A stretch of 64,000 nucleotides of DNA from Azospirillum sp. B510. Lineage in GTDB: Bacteria > Pseudomonadota > Alphaproteobacteria > Azospirillales > Azospirillaceae. A program made the position numbers and the translations under genes. The notes beneath the pieces were generated by a model, which saw nothing but the letters and a program-made list of their open reading frames with translations, ran no database searches and was not told the DNA's origin. Of this stretch, positions 25,719 through 33,015 are shown in pieces (within the stretch, counting starts at the first letter, position 1; each line of letters begins with the position of its first letter). The stretch spans positions 897,001 to 961,000 of the forward strand of contig NC_013854.1 of NCBI RefSeq assembly GCF_000010725.1. The letters are read 5' to 3'.

Positions 25719-26051
25719 TCAGACGATGCGGTCGCGCATCGTCTGACAGTAGCGCAGGAAGGTCCCGCGCGTGACGCGCTCAGGAGCGTCCACCACGCGG
25801 CGCGCCGTCTCGACCAGCGCGATGCGCCGAGCCGTCCACTCTTCGCCGCAACCCCACGCGGCGGCAAATCTCGCCTTCTTGACCGCGCCACAGCCGGCGC
25901 GGGATATCCAGCTCACCACCCGCGCCACCTCGCCAATGGTGCCGCCCCGTCTCAAAACACTGTCGGGACGAGCGCCGCGCCGAAGGTTGCGCCTACGCGC
26001 GCGAAGAGGATGCATGCTGTTCTTGGCGATCAATGCGGTCCTGCTGCTCAT
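25719..26051 (-). CDS. Small prophage hypothetical protein
   Basis: Protein of 110 aa. The start at 26051 is supported by GGAGAG 5 nt upstream. Basic N-terminus (RARRRNLRRGARPD) followed by GTIGEVARVVSWISRAGCGAVKKARFAAAWG and ARRVVDAPERVTRGTFLRYCQTMRDR. Small, basic and helical, so nucleic-acid binding is possible. No named family recognised. Confidence 0.5.
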   Translation of the reverse strand: MSSRTALIAKNSMHPLRARRRNLRRGARPDSVLRRGGTIGEVARVVSWISRAGCGAVKKARFAAAWGCGEEWTARRIALVETARRVVDAPERVTRGTFLRYCQTMRDRIV

Positions 26052-26138
26052 TTTTCTCTCCGTTCTTTCGGGCTGCCTCTTGCCGCCCTCTCGCTCTGCC
26101 GCCCGGAGTGATCCAGGCGGCCGGTGAGGGGGTGATGG

Positions 26139-26405
26139 TTACGCTCCGCGCGCCTTATCCGCCTTTCCGGCGGCCCACCAGATCGCCGCACCAGGAACAA
26201 CGATGGGCCAAAAGGCCGCCGCAGCTGCGCCTATGCCCGCACAGGCGACTCCCAGCCAAGCGGCATAGACCGCCCGCATGAGGGTCTGTTGGGCGGGCCC
26301 CAACCCGCGATCATCGGGGGTGAGGTGGCCCCAACCGGCAAGGGCGCCGGCCGCTGCGCCAACGATTGCCCCTATAGCGGGGACGATCCAGTAATACTGT
26401 TCCAT
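26139..26405 (-). CDS. Small two-helix membrane protein
   Basis: Protein of 88 aa with two hydrophobic segments: YYWIVPAIGAIVGAAAGALAGWG at the N-terminus and AWLGVACAGIGAAAAAFWPIVVPGAAIWWAAG. AGGAGA lies 7 nt before the ATG. In phages small membrane proteins in the early block include superinfection-exclusion and anti-holin factors, but nothing here specifies which. Function unknown. Confidence 0.55.
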   Translation of the reverse strand: MEQYYWIVPAIGAIVGAAAGALAGWGHLTPDDRGLGPAQQTLMRAVYAAWLGVACAGIGAAAAAFWPIVVPGAAIWWAAGKADKARGA

Positions 26406-26509
26406 CCATCTTCTCCTGCCGGCTCTGCCGGCTGCTATTCGGTGTCCAAAACCCCCACCAGGGGGAAGCTTGGGGAGACGCCAGAACTGGCCGGGCGGTG
26501 AGGGGATGG

Positions 26510-26734
26510 TCAGGCGTTGCGGCGGATGCCGGCGGCGATGCGGCGGCGCTCGGCGGCGTCGAGGCGGCTGCCGTCCCAGTGGCAGCCAAACGCGGTCTTG
26601 ACGGTATCGACGATCATGCCGCGCGCATCGGCGCGGGCGAAGAAGCGGTCGACGGTGCTGGCGGCGCAGGCCTCGGCGACGATGGCGTCGGTGCCGCGAG
26701 CCGATTCAGCGACGATCCAGGTGGTGGTGATCAT
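26510..26734 (-). CDS. Small prophage hypothetical protein
   Basis: Protein of 74 aa (MITTTWIVAESARGTDAIVAEACAASTVDRFFARADARGM...). Soluble, mostly helical, no motif recognised. First gene of the leftward block, immediately downstream of the control region with inverted repeats at 26796-26931. Confidence 0.5.
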   Translation of the reverse strand: MITTTWIVAESARGTDAIVAEACAASTVDRFFARADARGMIVDTVKTAFGCHWDGSRLDAAERRRIAAGIRRNA

Positions 26735-27421
26735 GATGGGCCAGCCTTTCTTTGCCGGGGCGCCTACAGCCTATTGCCGTCGTCGCCGTTTCTGTGTCCG
26801 TATTAAAGCGGACATTGGTTGTTCGCGCAAGAGGGAAAAGCGCAACCAACGCAGGAAAATCATTCTTGCGAGCGGATCGCGCCAACCCGCTTTTCCGGAG
26901 AGCCGAAACTTCGGAACCTAACGATTTTCCTCATGCAGTCTCACAGTCATCGCCTGTAGTTAATCGGCAATGGTGGAGTGCTGGAGCGCGTGATCCATAG
27001 ACCGTGAATGAGCGCCGTAGATCGGCAGATACTTCTGTACCTAAGTATTTCTTTGATCCATGCCGTCGCGCGGCACTCCGTCGCATCTTGCGTCACAATT
27101 TGTCACGAAATCGGCCGGAACCGCCGATTGCCTCGCAATTTGCATACTAAGTTATGCAATCATTACTGGCGCGAAATCAATTACCCCCTTTGAGGATATT
27201 TTTGATCGCGCTATTGTGTATTCGCGAGTGCGGCCCTGCTCCTAAGAGTGGGGCCGGGGGAGTGGGAGTTCCCCCGGCTCGCGAGTCCCTGGATTGGACC
27301 CAGGCACCAACCATTGTCTGCCCCCTCGTACGCGAGGACGGACGCCGCCCACTGTCGGCCCGACGCCGCTTGTGTAGCAATTGGAGTGCCTAAGTGTGTC
27401 CGCTTTTTCTCAGGATCGTCC
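26735..27421. promoter_or_regulatory. Non-coding prophage control region
   Basis: About 690 nt, AT-richer than its surroundings, without a convincing gene. It carries stacked inverted repeats: GTCCG/CGGAC (26796-26813), TTGGTTG/CAACCAA (26815-26849), AGGAAAATC/GATTTTCCT (26853-26931) enclosing the 25-bp repeat shared with 23825-23849, and a strong stem GCCGGGGGA/TCCCCCGGC (about 27254-27279). TGTCCGCTTT occurs both here (minus strand near 26806-26815) and near 27393-27403. Likely operators or promoters for the leftward block, possibly with a small RNA. Confidence 0.5.
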
Positions 27422-27679
27422 CTACTTGCCGCGCCGCAGCCGCGCACCAGGGGCGCCGTCGTTCAGCAGCTCGATCCCCTCGTTCAGCAGCGCGCGCAGC
27501 ACGGCATTTATGGCCGTGGTCGTTGCGTTGATCGGCCCGTCTATCGCTTCCCAGCGCTTGATGGTGTTCGCCGATACCGGGCTGAACTGAGAAGCCTCCT
27601 CCGCCAGCTTCTGCTGCGGCCAGCGCAGCAGCGCCCGAGCGGCCCGGAGTTGCTCCCCCTTTAGCTCCAACACAGTCAC
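27422..27679 (-). CDS. Cro/CI-type helix-turn-helix repressor
   Basis: Core reads LKGEQLRAARALLRWPQQKLAEEASQFSPVSANTIKRWEAIDGP, a classic XRE helix-turn-helix. GTG 27679 (MTVLELKGEQ, 85 aa) is preferred over ATG 27736, because the TTAGC operator repeats (27693-27725) would otherwise lie inside the coding part and a GGGGAT precedes the GTG. There is no protease/dimerisation domain, so it is a short repressor. Divergent from the solute-binding protein gene: the likely lysogeny switch of the prophage. Confidence 0.75.
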   Translation of the reverse strand: MTVLELKGEQLRAARALLRWPQQKLAEEASQFSPVSANTIKRWEAIDGPINATTTAINAVLRALLNEGIELLNDGAPGARLRRGK

Positions 27680-27692
27680 GTCAATCCCCAAA

Positions 27693-27760
27693 TTAGCTGT
27701 TTGGCTAAAACTAGCACTAAATAGCTTGACCGCCAAGATCTGCCGAGTTAACTAATTAGC
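27693..27760. promoter_or_regulatory. TTAGC operator cluster between divergent promoters
   Basis: TTAGC-TGTTTG-GCTAA is a perfect inverted repeat at 27693-27708. A degenerate copy, CTAGCACTAAATAGC, follows at 27711-27725, and a half site TTAGC lies at 27756-27760. They fill the gap between the repressor gene and the rightward solute-binding gene, consistent with autoregulation and control of both promoters. Confidence 0.6.
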
Positions 27761-27782
27761 CAATGGATAGGCCATAAAGCCA

Positions 27783-28616
27783 ATGGAGATAGCTTTGACC
27801 CGCCGCTCGCTCCTTCTCGCTGCTGCCGCGCTTTCCCTGTTCAGCGGGCCGGTTGCCGCCGATAGCCTGAAACTCCGCATTGCCACTGAGGGCGCCTTCG
27901 CCCCGTGGAACGCCACCACCGCTGACGGCAAGATCGTCGGCTTCGAGGTCGATCTCGTGCATGACCTGTGCCGCCGGATGGAGGCGGAATGCGAGGTCGT
28001 TGCTCAGGATTGGGACGGCATCCTGCCCGGCCTCCAGCAGGGCCGATATGACGCGGTGATCGCGGGCGTCAGCATCACCCCCGAGCGCGAGCGAGTGGTC
28101 GACTTCAGCGCCGCCTATGCCGCCGATCCGGCCATGTTCGCCGTCCAGCACGGTTCGCCGCTCGGCGGCGCCTTCCCGGTTATCGCGCGGATCGACCTTG
28201 CGGCTGGTGATGGCCAGCCGGGCGTCGCGGCGATGGCGAAGGCGCTGGAGGGCAAGACGGTGGCCGTCCAGGTGAACACCATTCATGAGCGAATGGTTGA
28301 AGCGTTGTTCCCCGCTGCTCGCGTCCGCGCTTACGAGAAGCTCGATTATGCGGCGCTCGATCTGGCCGCCGGCCGCGTCGACGCGCTGCTGGGCAACCGT
28401 TCGGCGCTGGAGGCCATCATGAAGGCTGACGGGCGGGTGGCTGTGGCTGGGCCGACGTTCAGCCGTGGCGCGCTGGGCGCCGGGGTGGGCGTTGCCGTGC
28501 GCAAGGGCAACCCGTTGGCCGCACGCTTCACCCAAGCTATCGCCAGCGCTGGAGAGGATGGCACCGCCTCGCGTCTGTCGGCGCAATGGTTCGGCTACGA
28601 CGTTTCCGTTCGGTAG
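27783..28616 (+). CDS. Periplasmic solute-binding protein (SBP_bac_3) in prophage
   Basis: Protein of 277 aa. Twin-Arg-like signal peptide TRRSLLLAAAALSLFSGPVAA, then family-3 solute-binding features: LRIATEGAFAPWNATTADGKIVGFEVDLVHDLCRR, WDGILPGLQQGRYDAVIAGVSITPERERVVDFSAAY, and GKTVAVQVNTIHE. These bind amino acids or opines for ABC importers. No permease or ATPase is nearby. It occupies the first rightward position opposite the repressor, where cro-like genes usually sit, so it may be a lysogenic-conversion gene. Intact by length. Confidence 0.88.
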   Translation: MEIALTRRSLLLAAAALSLFSGPVAADSLKLRIATEGAFAPWNATTADGKIVGFEVDLVHDLCRRMEAECEVVAQDWDGILPGLQQGRYDAVIAGVSITPERERVVDFSAAYAADPAMFAVQHGSPLGGAFPVIARIDLAAGDGQPGVAAMAKALEGKTVAVQVNTIHERMVEALFPAARVRAYEKLDYAALDLAAGRVDALLGNRSALEAIMKADGRVAVAGPTFSRGALGAGVGVAVRKGNPLAARFTQAIASAGEDGTASRLSAQWFGYDVSVR

Positions 28617-28712
28617 CCGTGAGGAGGCGCCCGGCCTTTGGCGAGGCCGGGCGCCCGATACCGGACGACGGCAGATCGTCCGGCAATTCGTTCCCATGGA
28701 GAGCAAACACCG

Positions 28713-29276
28713 ATGAGAACCAACAAGGGCGACGATACCACCGGCGGCGCCGGCAACGAAATGGCGGCCGGTGACGGCAGGCTCGGAGCCGATACCAGCC
28801 TGATCCCCGCGCTCGGAATGACCGTGCGTGAGGCGGTTGAGGCTGTACGGCGGCTTTTCGCAGAGCACGAGACGGATGAAACCGTGGCGACTCGGTGGAT
28901 GCCGATGATCGACGCGATCCTTGCCACCACGCCGCACACGGTCGGCGACACGATGGCGATCCTCGATCAGCTGCTGTGCCCCGAAACTGGCCTGCCGTCC
29001 TACACCACCGCCGCCGGGAAAGCGGACGTCACAGCCTTGTCCAGCGTTCGGGCGTTCCTCGCCGGCATTCAGGTCTCGCACCAGATCCGGGAGGCGGCGG
29101 GCATCCCGTGCATGGAGGCGGCCTTTGCCGCCGAAGCGCCCGCCATGCTGAACGTCCCGGCAGTGCCGGCCGACCGCCTGTTGGAGGCTGCCGCCGTCCA
29201 GGCTGGCATCACCACCGAGCAGGCGCGGCTGGTCTATGACGCGATGATGGCCCCTTTCTTAGGGAGGGCCGCGTGA
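28713..29276 (+). CDS. Hypothetical prophage protein
   Basis: Protein of 187 aa from ATG 28713 (MRTNKGDDTTGGAG), GGAGAG 9 nt upstream. Largely helical: LGMTVREAVEAVRRLFAEHETDETV, VGDTMAILDQLLCPE, LLEAAAVQAGITTEQARLVYDAM. No family recognised. The stop overlaps the GTG of the next gene (GTGA at 29273-29276). Confidence 0.55.
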   Translation: MRTNKGDDTTGGAGNEMAAGDGRLGADTSLIPALGMTVREAVEAVRRLFAEHETDETVATRWMPMIDAILATTPHTVGDTMAILDQLLCPETGLPSYTTAAGKADVTALSSVRAFLAGIQVSHQIREAAGIPCMEAAFAAEAPAMLNVPAVPADRLLEAAAVQAGITTEQARLVYDAMMAPFLGRAA

Positions 29277-29821
29277 CCAAGATCCTCCAGTTCCGGCCCG
29301 CGGCGATCCAGCCGCCGGCCTGCGAGGTGGTCGTCCAGCGCCGCGCGGTAGGGCAGGCGCTGGACTGGCAGCAGGCCATCGTTGCCGAGGCCCGGCGCTA
29401 CCCGCACGGTAGCCCGGATCTCGTCCGCTACCTGAAGGACTCCGGGTTGCTGCCCCGTTGCAGTTTCCTCTCCTCCGAGCGGGAGGGCGGGCCGCTACTG
29501 TTCCGGTTCATCGGCAGGCCGGCGTTGGACACGCTTGGCGAAGCCTGGGGCCGGATGGTGCTGGGCAAGCCGGAGGTGGAGGACCCCCATTGCGAGTTCT
29601 CGGCGGCCATCGCGCGCGAGTATGCCGAGGCAATCGAGAGCGGCGAACCGGTCGTCAACGAGGTGGCGGTGGTCGGGATTGGGAAGCCGTTCAGCTTCAG
29701 CCATGCGCTGATCGGCTGGCAGAGCGGGCGTCACCGGGCCATTCTGTCGGCGGTGAAGATGCACGACGTGCAAGGTCCGAGATCACTGCGGCCGGTCGGA
29801 ACCGCATCAGATGCAGCGTGA
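29273..29821 (+). CDS. Hypothetical prophage protein
   Basis: Protein of 182 aa, GTG start with AGGGAGG upstream and overlapping the previous stop. PAS-like pieces are present (SFLSSEREGGPLLFRFIGRPALDTLGEAWGRM; EYAEAIESGEPVVNEVAVVGIGKPFSFSHALI), so a PAS-type sensor fold is possible but not established. The last 125 nt overlap the convergent gene at 29697-30449. Confidence 0.55.
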   Translation: MTKILQFRPAAIQPPACEVVVQRRAVGQALDWQQAIVAEARRYPHGSPDLVRYLKDSGLLPRCSFLSSEREGGPLLFRFIGRPALDTLGEAWGRMVLGKPEVEDPHCEFSAAIAREYAEAIESGEPVVNEVAVVGIGKPFSFSHALIGWQSGRHRAILSAVKMHDVQGPRSLRPVGTASDAA

Positions 29822-30449
29822 TCCTGCCCTCGCCGGGCTGGTGAAACATGATGGTCGGGTGGCGGTCGAGGTGGCGCTCGCCTACCGCCCGCTCCGTCCA
29901 GATACGGGAGACATTGGTTTCGACCAGGGCGGCCAAATAGTCCGGCTGCCACCGGTCGACCGCCTCCAGCCGGTTGATCCGGCCCGACATGTGGAACAGG
30001 TCACGATGCCCGCCGCGCCAGTCCGGATGCACCCACCCGCTGGACATCATCGCCACCGCGCCGCGCGTCTCGCGGGCCTCCGGGCTGGCGGCGAAGCAAT
30101 AGGCGTCGGGCGGGGCGTTGCCGGCGTCATAGAAGGCTGTCAGGTCGGTGAGGCGGGCAGCATAGGGCCGGGCGCGGCAATCGAGCAGGATGGACGCTTG
30201 GACGGCCACCACCTCGTCCTCGGCCGTCGTCAGCCCGACCCAGAAGCACGGGACGGCGGACGGCTTTGGCAGCAGCTCAAACCAACTGTCGCGGTGGCGC
30301 GCGTTCAGCGCCTCCAGCGCCTGCCAGTCATCCGACACCACTGGACGCAGACCTTGCGCGGCGGCGATTTGCGACAGGCTGTCGCGTAAATAGCTGAGGT
30401 CCGCCGCCTCGGTCTCCGGGAGAGCGGCGGCGAAGTTTGCAGCGGGCAT
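29697..30449 (-). CDS. Hypothetical protein, possible acyltransferase fold
   Basis: Protein of 250 aa (MPAANFAAALPETEAADLSYLRDSLSQIAAAQGLRPV...). It contains CFWVGLTTAEDEVVAVQASILLDCRARP and SSGWVHPDWRGGHRDLFHMSGRINRLEAVD, reminiscent of GNAT-type folds (V-x-P-x-x-R-G) but without a clean acetyl-CoA motif. Convergent and overlapping with the plus-strand gene; the final 40 residues may be an unselected tail. Confidence 0.5.
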   Translation of the reverse strand: MPAANFAAALPETEAADLSYLRDSLSQIAAAQGLRPVVSDDWQALEALNARHRDSWFELLPKPSAVPCFWVGLTTAEDEVVAVQASILLDCRARPYAARLTDLTAFYDAGNAPPDAYCFAASPEARETRGAVAMMSSGWVHPDWRGGHRDLFHMSGRINRLEAVDRWQPDYLAALVETNVSRIWTERAVGERHLDRHPTIMFHQPGEGRITLHLMRFRPAAVISDLARRASSPPTEWPGDARSASRSAHG

Positions 30450-30488
30450 GTCGAAGCTCCTTTTTGGGTGTTGCTGGCCGTAGGGCCA

Positions 30489-31010
30489 TCATTCAGGAGT
30501 ATGCTTGCCCGCCCTATCTCGCATCCAGCCATAGAACAGCGTTGCGCAGCACGCCAAATCAGCGAGCATGCCGGGCACGCTGTTGGTTGATACGTCATGC
30601 GCGAGCCATGCCAGCGCGGAAATGGCGAACAAGAAGCGCATCGTTGCGGGTTGGGCGCTCCAGCGGGCGGCGGACGCCGCCACGGTGCCGATGGTGGCCC
30701 ATGCCGAAGGCCAGCCCGCCCAACTGGCCCACGCCAGCGCCGCCAGGGCGGGCATGGTGGCCGCGAACGCGGCGCGGCACCACAGGGGGCGGGCGCCAGC
30801 CGGCCACGCTGTCGCGGCTTGTAGCAGCGACAGGAAGGTGGCCGCCGCGCCGGTGGTGGCGCCAATCAGAAGGTAATGGGCAGCGAAGGCGAGGGCGCTT
30901 GCGGCCTGTCCAGCCAGCAGAACGCGGCGCGTGCGAGCCAGAGGCCACAGCGCAATCAAGATAAATCCGGCCATGCCAAAGGCTCCGGCCAGAGTGTTCT
31001 GGTCGAACAT
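30489..31010 (-). CDS. YgjV-family inner membrane protein
   Basis: Protein of 173 aa with five or six hydrophobic helices: LAGAFGMAGFILIALWPLARTRRVLLAGQAASALAFAAHYLLIGATTGAAATFLSLLQA. The R-R/W-P-L-x-R-x-R and GQ-x-x-A-x-x-FAxHY pattern fits the YgjV family of unknown function, found in chromosomes and occasionally in phages. Lies at the end of the leftward lysis block. A passenger (moron) gene is likely. Confidence 0.65.
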   Translation of the reverse strand: MFDQNTLAGAFGMAGFILIALWPLARTRRVLLAGQAASALAFAAHYLLIGATTGAAATFLSLLQAATAWPAGARPLWCRAAFAATMPALAALAWASWAGWPSAWATIGTVAASAARWSAQPATMRFLFAISALAWLAHDVSTNSVPGMLADLACCATLFYGWMRDRAGKHTPE

Positions 31011-31033
31011 GCAGGCTCCGTTTTTGGTTGCGC

Positions 31034-31456
31034 CTATTCGTTGAGTGCCGTTGGTCCAGAGTGCTTTATAAGAACGTCCATGATGTCTCTAGCGAGAGCG
31101 GAGTGGCGGTCGTTCCTTGCCTTCTGGTGATGCCTAACTTGGTCCTGAAGCTCCGTAATCTCGCGCATCAACTCGGCAACGGTTTCTTGATGTTCGCGCC
31201 GCAGCTCTACAAGTCTTACGCCGAGATTGTTTCCATCGGCAATTTTCTTATAGTAATTCAGGATGAACATTCGCACTTCAGCAGAAAGATTGTCTGCGCC
31301 ATCGGGAAGCCCGCTTTCAATATCTGAAACAAGGCCACCTACGGTCTTTCCCCGAAGTTGGGCAATTTCGCCCAGATAGTTCCAGACAGAGGGTTCGAGC
31401 TTCATGCTCGTTCTTCTGCCGTTCACAACAAGGTTCCGTGACATCAATGCTGACAT
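31034..31456 (-). CDS. Ribbon-helix-helix domain protein
   Basis: Protein of 140 aa from ATG 31456 (AGGAGG 10 nt upstream). N-terminus SRNLVVNGRRTSMKLEPSVWNYLGEIAQLRGKTVGGLVSDIE is a ribbon-helix-helix of the alphaproteobacterial RHH_4 type: a beta strand (RRTSMKLE) followed by two helices. The C-terminal half is coiled coil (VELRREHQETVAELMREITELQDQV). GC is lower than its neighbours. Likely a DNA-binding regulator; a 13-bp palindromic arm pair lies just upstream. Confidence 0.7.
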   Translation of the reverse strand: MSALMSRNLVVNGRRTSMKLEPSVWNYLGEIAQLRGKTVGGLVSDIESGLPDGADNLSAEVRMFILNYYKKIADGNNLGVRLVELRREHQETVAELMREITELQDQVRHHQKARNDRHSALARDIMDVLIKHSGPTALNE

Positions 31457-31486
31457 TTGGCGCCGACCTCCTGACAGCACTCTAGT

Positions 31487-31528
31487 GCATACCGGGGCGT
31501 GCCCCAATAAGGGAGCGCCCCGGTATGC
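31487..31528. repeat. Perfect 13-bp inverted repeat upstream of RHH gene
   Basis: GCATACCGGGGCG (31487-31499) is exactly complementary to 31516-31528, with a 16-nt loop that can itself pair further (CCCC/GGG). No T run follows on either strand, so it is not a standard terminator. A protein-binding operator or a processed RNA hairpin between the holin gene and the RHH gene. Confidence 0.6.
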
Positions 31529-31567
31529 GATCACTTTGTCGCGCCTACGGTGCTCGCTTTGGCGCCA

Positions 31568-31975
31568 TCAGCGCGCAATCCCCTTTGTCTTCTCATAGCT
31601 GCGGTATGCGCCAAGGCCGAGCAACGGCACCAGCAGCCCCATCAGCGTGTCGGTGTCGATCTGCGGCATGGGCGTGCCGGGCGACCAGATCGACAGCCCC
31701 CAACCCATCAGCGGATAGCCGACGGTCTGGACCAGCAGGCCGATGACGCAGACCCAGCCGGCGGCCGGGCGCCAGCCGGAGACGAACAGCGACGGGTTGC
31801 TGGCCTCCGCGGCGTTCACCTGGAGCTGCGAGGCGTCGCCGGCCTGGAGCATGGCGACGAGCTGTGCATTCGCCGACGCGGCGGCTTTCGCCTTCGCGTC
31901 CGGGTCCGGGATCTTGTCGAGCAGATCGGCCAGCAGCGGCGTCAGGGCGGTGATGAGGGGGATAGCGACAGCCAT
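31568..31975 (-). CDS. 3TM-type phage holin
   Basis: Protein of 135 aa from ATG 31975 (MAVAIPLITALTPLLADLLDKIPDPDAKAKAAASANAQLV). Hydrophobic helices appear at WRPAAGWVCVIGLLVQTVGYPLMGWGL and MGLLVPLLGLGAYRSYEKTKG, matching the Holin_3TMs family with its P-D-P-x-A-K-A start and R-P-x-x-G-W motif. Holins open the inner membrane to let the endolysin out. It follows the endolysin gene with a terminator hairpin between. Confidence 0.85.
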   Translation of the reverse strand: MAVAIPLITALTPLLADLLDKIPDPDAKAKAAASANAQLVAMLQAGDASQLQVNAAEASNPSLFVSGWRPAAGWVCVIGLLVQTVGYPLMGWGLSIWSPGTPMPQIDTDTLMGLLVPLLGLGAYRSYEKTKGIAR

Positions 31976-31996
31976 AGTTGCCTCCTTCTGGGCATG

Positions 31997-32025
31997 AAAA
32001 AGCCCGCGGCCGGGATGGCGCGGGC
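31997..32025 (-). terminator. Terminator between endolysin and holin genes
   Basis: Leftward, stem GCCCGCG (32025-32019 read as complement) and CGCGGGC (32008-32002) is followed by TTTTT then CATGCC. One of a series of similar hairpins in the late operon. Confidence 0.65.
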
Positions 32026-32101
32026 GGTCAGTGGTCAACTCTTCTGGATGCGTCGATTTTTCGGACCAAGGACGTGGCCGAGAAAATCGACGCGGGCACG
32101 A

Positions 32102-32752
32102 TCACTTGGGGGCGCCCAGCCCCCTCTCCCACAAAGCGGCCTCGGTGTCGCGGCGGGTCAGCAGCCCGCCCACGCCCGGCCAGAGCCGCTTCATCAGCCG
32201 GAACTGCTCCGGCACCTCGGACAGCTTCCCGGCGGCGATCAGGTCGCGGATGGACCGCATCTCGCGCCGGCTGTCCCAGGATGGTTGCCCGCGCTCGCCC
32301 ATGCTGGCGCCGCGGTTGTAGACGAGGCTGACCAGCGCGCCGAAGCACAGGGGCGGCACGGCGACCGATCCGGGGAAGGCATCGGCGGTCATCCGCTCGA
32401 ACTTCGGCAGGGTGCGGTCCCGGAAGCAGGTGTAAGCCGCATCCCAGGGCACGACGACGGCGCCCAGCTTGGCGGCGAGATCCTTAGCCGGCATGCCCGA
32501 GACGCCGCAGGACCGCCCCAGCGCCGCGCGGGCGGCCGGGGGCAGCGTAGGCCAGTCCAGCGCCAGGTCGTCGGCGTCGTGGTGGGCGAGATCGTAGCCG
32601 ATGCCGATGGTTACGCCGCTCTCGCCGCCCGGCCATGTCGGGTGGACGTAGCGGGCCTCGTAGGTCCGGCGGCTAGTCACCTCGGCGAAGACGATCATGT
32701 CGACTGCCTCGGGATGGGTCAGCGGGGTCACGGTGATAACTTCCGGCGGCAT
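32102..32752 (-). CDS. Phage endolysin (lysozyme-like fold)
   Basis: Protein of 216 aa. It contains MIVFAEVTSRRTYEARY with a candidate catalytic Glu at 24, ESGVTIGIGYDLAHHD (glycan-cleft beta hairpin), FGALVSLVYNRGASMG and VPEQFRLMKRLWPG..GLLTRRDTEAALWERG (the lysozyme C-terminal helices with R-R-x-x-E). It resembles T4-lysozyme/pesticin-type muramidases. No signal peptide, so it needs the holin. Start ATG 32752 lies 3 nt after the stop of the small upstream gene. Confidence 0.8.
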   Translation of the reverse strand: MPPEVITVTPLTHPEAVDMIVFAEVTSRRTYEARYVHPTWPGGESGVTIGIGYDLAHHDADDLALDWPTLPPAARAALGRSCGVSGMPAKDLAAKLGAVVVPWDAAYTCFRDRTLPKFERMTADAFPGSVAVPPLCFGALVSLVYNRGASMGERGQPSWDSRREMRSIRDLIAAGKLSEVPEQFRLMKRLWPGVGGLLTRRDTEAALWERGLGAPK

Positions 32753-32755
32753 GGT

Positions 32756-32935
32756 TCAAGTCCTTCTGTTTGTGGGTTCGGTCGGTTGGCCGAGACGGAG
32801 GAACCCGCCGCACATCGCGCGGCGGGCGGTCGAGAGGAGTTGGCCGAGCAAAAGGAGCGCGGCGTCCTTGTCGCCGCCGCAGGCATCCAGCGCCTGCTGC
32901 ACCTCGGTCTCTGCGGGGGATGGGGCGTCAGGCAC
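32756..32935 (-). CDS. Short 59-aa gene upstream of the endolysin
   Basis: Easily missed. A GTG start at 32935 has TGGAGG about 5 nt before it and encodes MPDAPSPAETEVQQALDACG then KDAALLLLGQLLSTARRAM and a short tail, ending TGA at 32756. Its last codons contain the AGAAGGA Shine-Dalgarno of the endolysin gene, whose ATG follows after 3 nt, so the two are coupled. Helical soluble protein, no family recognised; possibly a lysis accessory factor. Confidence 0.6.
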   Translation of the reverse strand: MPDAPSPAETEVQQALDACGGDKDAALLLLGQLLSTARRAMCGGFLRLGQPTEPTNRRT

Positions 32936-32956
32936 GGGAACCTCCAGGCAGGCATG

Positions 32957-32978
32957 AAAAAGGCGCCACGCGGGCGCC
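32957..32978 (-). terminator. Terminator after the tail-fibre gene
   Basis: Leftward stem GGCGCC/GGCGCC (32978-32973 and 32967-32962) with a 5-nt loop, followed by TTTTT and CATGCC. Separates the fibre gene (ends 33016) from the lysis genes. Confidence 0.6.
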
Positions 32979-33015
32979 GGACGGGTGGGGTTTGGAGTGT
33001 TGTCGCGCTCGATGG

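Noticed and set aside
27008..27245. Two short plus-strand frames in the prophage control region
   Set aside because: No ribosome site and no family; the region looks regulatory. A small peptide cannot be fully excluded.
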